Assembly: GCA_040183005.1 (NCBI GenBank)
Contig: JAMPIW010000005.1
Coordinates: 1 to 64,000, forward strand
Source of the DNA: Gammaproteobacteria bacterium
GTDB taxonomy: Bacteria; Pseudomonadota; Gammaproteobacteria; Ga0077554; Ga007554
Direction: 5' to 3'
DNA: 64,000 nucleotides
Made by a program: the position numbers and the translations under genes. Positions 62,064-64,000 of this stretch are shown here, piece after piece. Under the pieces are notes generated by a model that was not told the origin of the DNA, did no database searches, and worked only from the letters and a program-made list of their open reading frames with translations. The first letter of the stretch is position 1, and the number at the start of each line of letters is the position of its first letter.

Positions 62064-63774
62064 GTAACTACTCACCCCCGATTAAGTTGACCTCACCCGC
62101 GAGAGCCATTTGAATCGCAATAAGAGGATTATGTCCCTTGTTGGCCATAGTTTGCAGATAGCTTGATATTCGGCAATAAGCCTGAGCATAAATCTCTGAG
62201 CGGAAACAGCCTGAGACCTTTTGCTTCACCTTGGACATTCTCAAATCACGCTCGGCCCGATTATTGGTGAAGGAGACATGCGGGTTTTTGGCGAACAGCA
62301 GGACGGATGCCTCATGTTTTTGCAATCGCTCCAGCAGATTGTGCGCATCTGACTTGGCGAGTTTGCCGCGTTTGCCGCTGGGCTTTTGGGGAATAGGTGG
62401 AAGCTCTTTTTCGCCACGGGTGAGAATCGTGCGGTAGCGCTTTTGCAACCGCGCCAGCGCTTCATCGGTCAATCTCTTTTCCGTGCTTCTGGAGACGGTG
62501 GCGCAGCTCTCCTGTAAAAGGCGTTTCATGTGGCGCGCCCAGGCGTAGTCATTGGCGTCAACAATGAACGTCAATTCGCGCAGCAGATGCGAGCCGCACA
62601 GGCCGTGAGAGCAGTGATCATAGGACAAGTAGGATGACCAACAGTCATGGATAATGGCGCCACCGTAGCGCGGAATAATATCAATCGACGAAATCGCTGC
62701 CGTGCCCCGTTTTCGATGTAAAAACTTGAGGGTGATCTCCCCTGCGGAGTACACGTGTATCCAGTGGTTTTGCTTATCCACCCGCAAGGAGGTCTCATCC
62801 ACATGCATAGAGGGTGCTTTCAGCAGCTGTGCGGTGGCGTGCTGCTCCCACCGCTCCAAGGCACGATGAAGCCGCAGCACAAAAGCCAGAAGAGTGGCTT
62901 CAGAGATCACAACACCGATCATGGAGGTCAGCAGCGTTTGCGCGCGATTGATCGCGACCATCTGAGACACCAGTAAATTGATGACAAAGGCCTTTAAGCC
63001 ATCGCCGTATTGCAACGGGCCGTGCATATCCGCCGGGAACTTCCCTTTGACCGTCGCATCGCAGACCGGGCACTGCTTGACCTCGGCATCCACATGCTCA
63101 ACGACTTTCTCAAAAACAATATCGATCTTCGTCCGTCTTTCATGGTGACTACAGGGCGTATTATCCAGATCTTCGCCACATACATCGCAGAGGCGGACTC
63201 TAGAAAGAGTCACACTCTCTTTGACGCGCGTGTTTTTCAGCAGGGCGCCGTTTTCGTTTTTCCCCTTACCCTGGCTCCCCGGATGACTCAACGAGGAGTC
63301 GTCCTTTTCCGTTTGGGAGGAGGGCTTGCTGGAGTTGCGGCTGTCTTTCTTGGTTATTCTTTCCAGAAAAATGGAGAGCATCAGCTCCATCATCATGAAC
63401 ATGCTATTCATAAGCACCTGAGTTTCGCGAGGCACTTTACCGTCGCAACTGAGCTGCTCAAAATCCGCTTTCAACCGGCTGACTTCGTTTCTGACCGAGG
63501 TTTTGTCTAGGCTTGCCATTAATAAGGGGGGCTATACGTTTGGAATAGCCAAAGGATAACATGGCATTTTTCGACCCCCTGATAACGGTCAGATCAGGCT
63601 GAAATGGTTTTTTCGACTTGAAATGGCAAGGCGGCTCATTGAAGAGATCAAAGCCCCTGCCAGCGGCAATAGAGAATAGATTTTACACCGAGATAAGGAA
63701 GTGGTTTTTTCGATAGAAAAAACCTGTCAAGAGATTTTTAAGTTATTTTTCGTGTGAAGGGAGTGAGTAGTTAC
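62064..63774. mobile_element. IS66-family insertion sequence, 1711 bp
   Basis: The element starts GTAACTACTCACCCCC and ends GGGAGTGAGTAGTTAC, near-perfect inverted ends. AATTAGAG repeats directly on both sides (62056-62063 and 63775-63782), the 8-bp target duplication usual for the IS66 family. It carries a single transposase gene, as in the ISBst12-type members that lack tnpA and tnpB. Sharp ends and an intact gene point to a recent insertion. Confidence 0.92.
62068..63519 (-). CDS. IS66-family transposase (TnpC)
   Basis: The 483-residue protein has an N-terminal coiled coil and charged linker. A zinc-finger-like segment follows (LCDVCGEDLDNTPCSHHERR, KQCPVCDATVKG). The DDE core has Asp in SMHVDETSLRVDKQNHWIHV, Asp in AIIHDCWSSYLSYDHCSHGL and Glu in NNRAERDLRMSKVKQKVSGC. 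It looks complete. It is transcribed opposite to the gene it interrupts, and its stop is 4 nt inside the left end. Confidence 0.93.
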   Translation of the reverse strand: MASLDKTSVRNEVSRLKADFEQLSCDGKVPRETQVLMNSMFMMMELMLSIFLERITKKDSRNSSKPSSQTEKDDSSLSHPGSQGKGKNENGALLKNTRVKESVTLSRVRLCDVCGEDLDNTPCSHHERRTKIDIVFEKVVEHVDAEVKQCPVCDATVKGKFPADMHGPLQYGDGLKAFVINLLVSQMVAINRAQTLLTSMIGVVISEATLLAFVLRLHRALERWEQHATAQLLKAPSMHVDETSLRVDKQNHWIHVYSAGEITLKFLHRKRGTAAISSIDIIPRYGGAIIHDCWSSYLSYDHCSHGLCGSHLLRELTFIVDANDYAWARHMKRLLQESCATVSRSTEKRLTDEALARLQKRYRTILTRGEKELPPIPQKPSGKRGKLAKSDAHNLLERLQKHEASVLLFAKNPHVSFTNNRAERDLRMSKVKQKVSGCFRSEIYAQAYCRISSYLQTMANKGHNPLIAIQMALAGEVNLIGGE

Positions 63775-63782
63775 AATTAGAG

Positions 63783-64000
63783 TTTAAAAACAATGCGGTA
63801 CCGCTGCGCAATGCACGTTTGATGATTATGCTGCCGGAGGGTGCGACTTATGTGGATGGAAGCAGCTCACTGGATAACCGCTCCTTGCCTGACCCGGAAA
63901 TAATCAATGGCGCGCTGACCTATGCCCTGGATAACATTCCAGTGGACTGGCAGGCAACGATAGCCTTCAAGGCCGTGCTTGGCACCAGCACTGGCAACGC
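63783..64000 (+). pseudogene. surface protein gene, 3' part continuing beyond the window
   Basis: After the IS the original frame resumes FKNNAVPLRNARLMIMLPEG, then TYVDGSSSLDNRSLPDPEII. This is another DUF11-like domain that completes the domain begun at HIQSYKLE before the insertion. It has no stop codon up to the window end, so the intact protein would be well over 840 residues. Confidence 0.85.

Overview
The window is a chromosomal segment of a proteobacterium with moderate GC content. Gammaproteobacteria is the most likely class, because of the order dapA-bamC-metallo-hydrolase-purC, the glnL/glnG (ntrB/ntrC) pair, trmL, PEP synthase and MtaD; a betaproteobacterium cannot be excluded. 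I see no rRNA, tRNA, CRISPR array or prophage. Most genes are housekeeping or metabolic. Three places encode extracellular or surface products, and mobile-element debris is scattered throughout.

Layout. 0-2.2 kb: a cytochrome c5-like protein and an alpha-glucan phosphorylase behind a perfect FNR box. 2.2-7.7 kb: a transposase remnant, then a locus that resembles the Fap functional-amyloid system. It encodes a 497-residue Asn/Ser/Thr/Asp repeat protein, a small secreted protein, a periplasmic C39-type peptidase, a secreted protein with an LRGG leader-like site, and a FapF-like coiled-coil/beta-barrel porin. 7.7-12 kb: an RND efflux pair on the minus strand behind a perfect palindrome. 12-16 kb: HU, IS1595 debris with a small MITE, a LMW phosphatase, an ArsC remnant and a CHAP lipoprotein. 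16-19.3 kb: MtaD and glycogen synthase. 19.4-25 kb: a CzcCBA-type metal efflux set. 25-31.2 kb: a plus-strand series holding a nuclease-fold protein, a DinG/YoaA helicase, an ATP-grasp-like protein, DUF302 and an ABC1/UbiB kinase-like protein. 31.2-33.4 kb: an ABC permease pseudogene and a PEP-CTERM protein with an elaborate upstream region. 33.5-41.2 kb: a class V aminotransferase, a kinase/ATPase fusion, dapA, bamC, an MBL hydrolase and purC. 41.2-46.4 kb: porin, nitrate ABC transporter and a NasT-type antiterminator with a leader terminator. 46.5-57 kb: a PDC sensor protein, moaB-moeA-mobA, PNPOx, ppsA, a small monooxygenase-like protein, trmL, ntrC and ntrB. 57-64 kb: a VOC protein and three secreted DUF11-type surface proteins, the last split in frame by an IS66-family insertion and running off the window.

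Main observation. The Fap-like locus and the PEP-CTERM gene, about 29 kb apart, share a 17-bp upstream motif of the form TGTCG-N9-ACA. There are two copies before the first and three before the second. In each case the copy nearest the gene lies about 75-80 bp upstream of a -24/-12-like sequence. This suggests co-regulation by one sigma-54 enhancer-binding protein, possibly the PrsR type associated with PEP-CTERM systems. The three small secreted products of the Fap-like locus share a C-terminal QNS-x6-Q-x(2,3)-T-[IL] motif. One of them has a double-glycine site that the adjacent C39 peptidase could cut in the periplasm.

Nitrogen control is a second theme: nitrate uptake, leader antitermination, molybdenum cofactor genes and NtrBC lie within 16 kb of each other.
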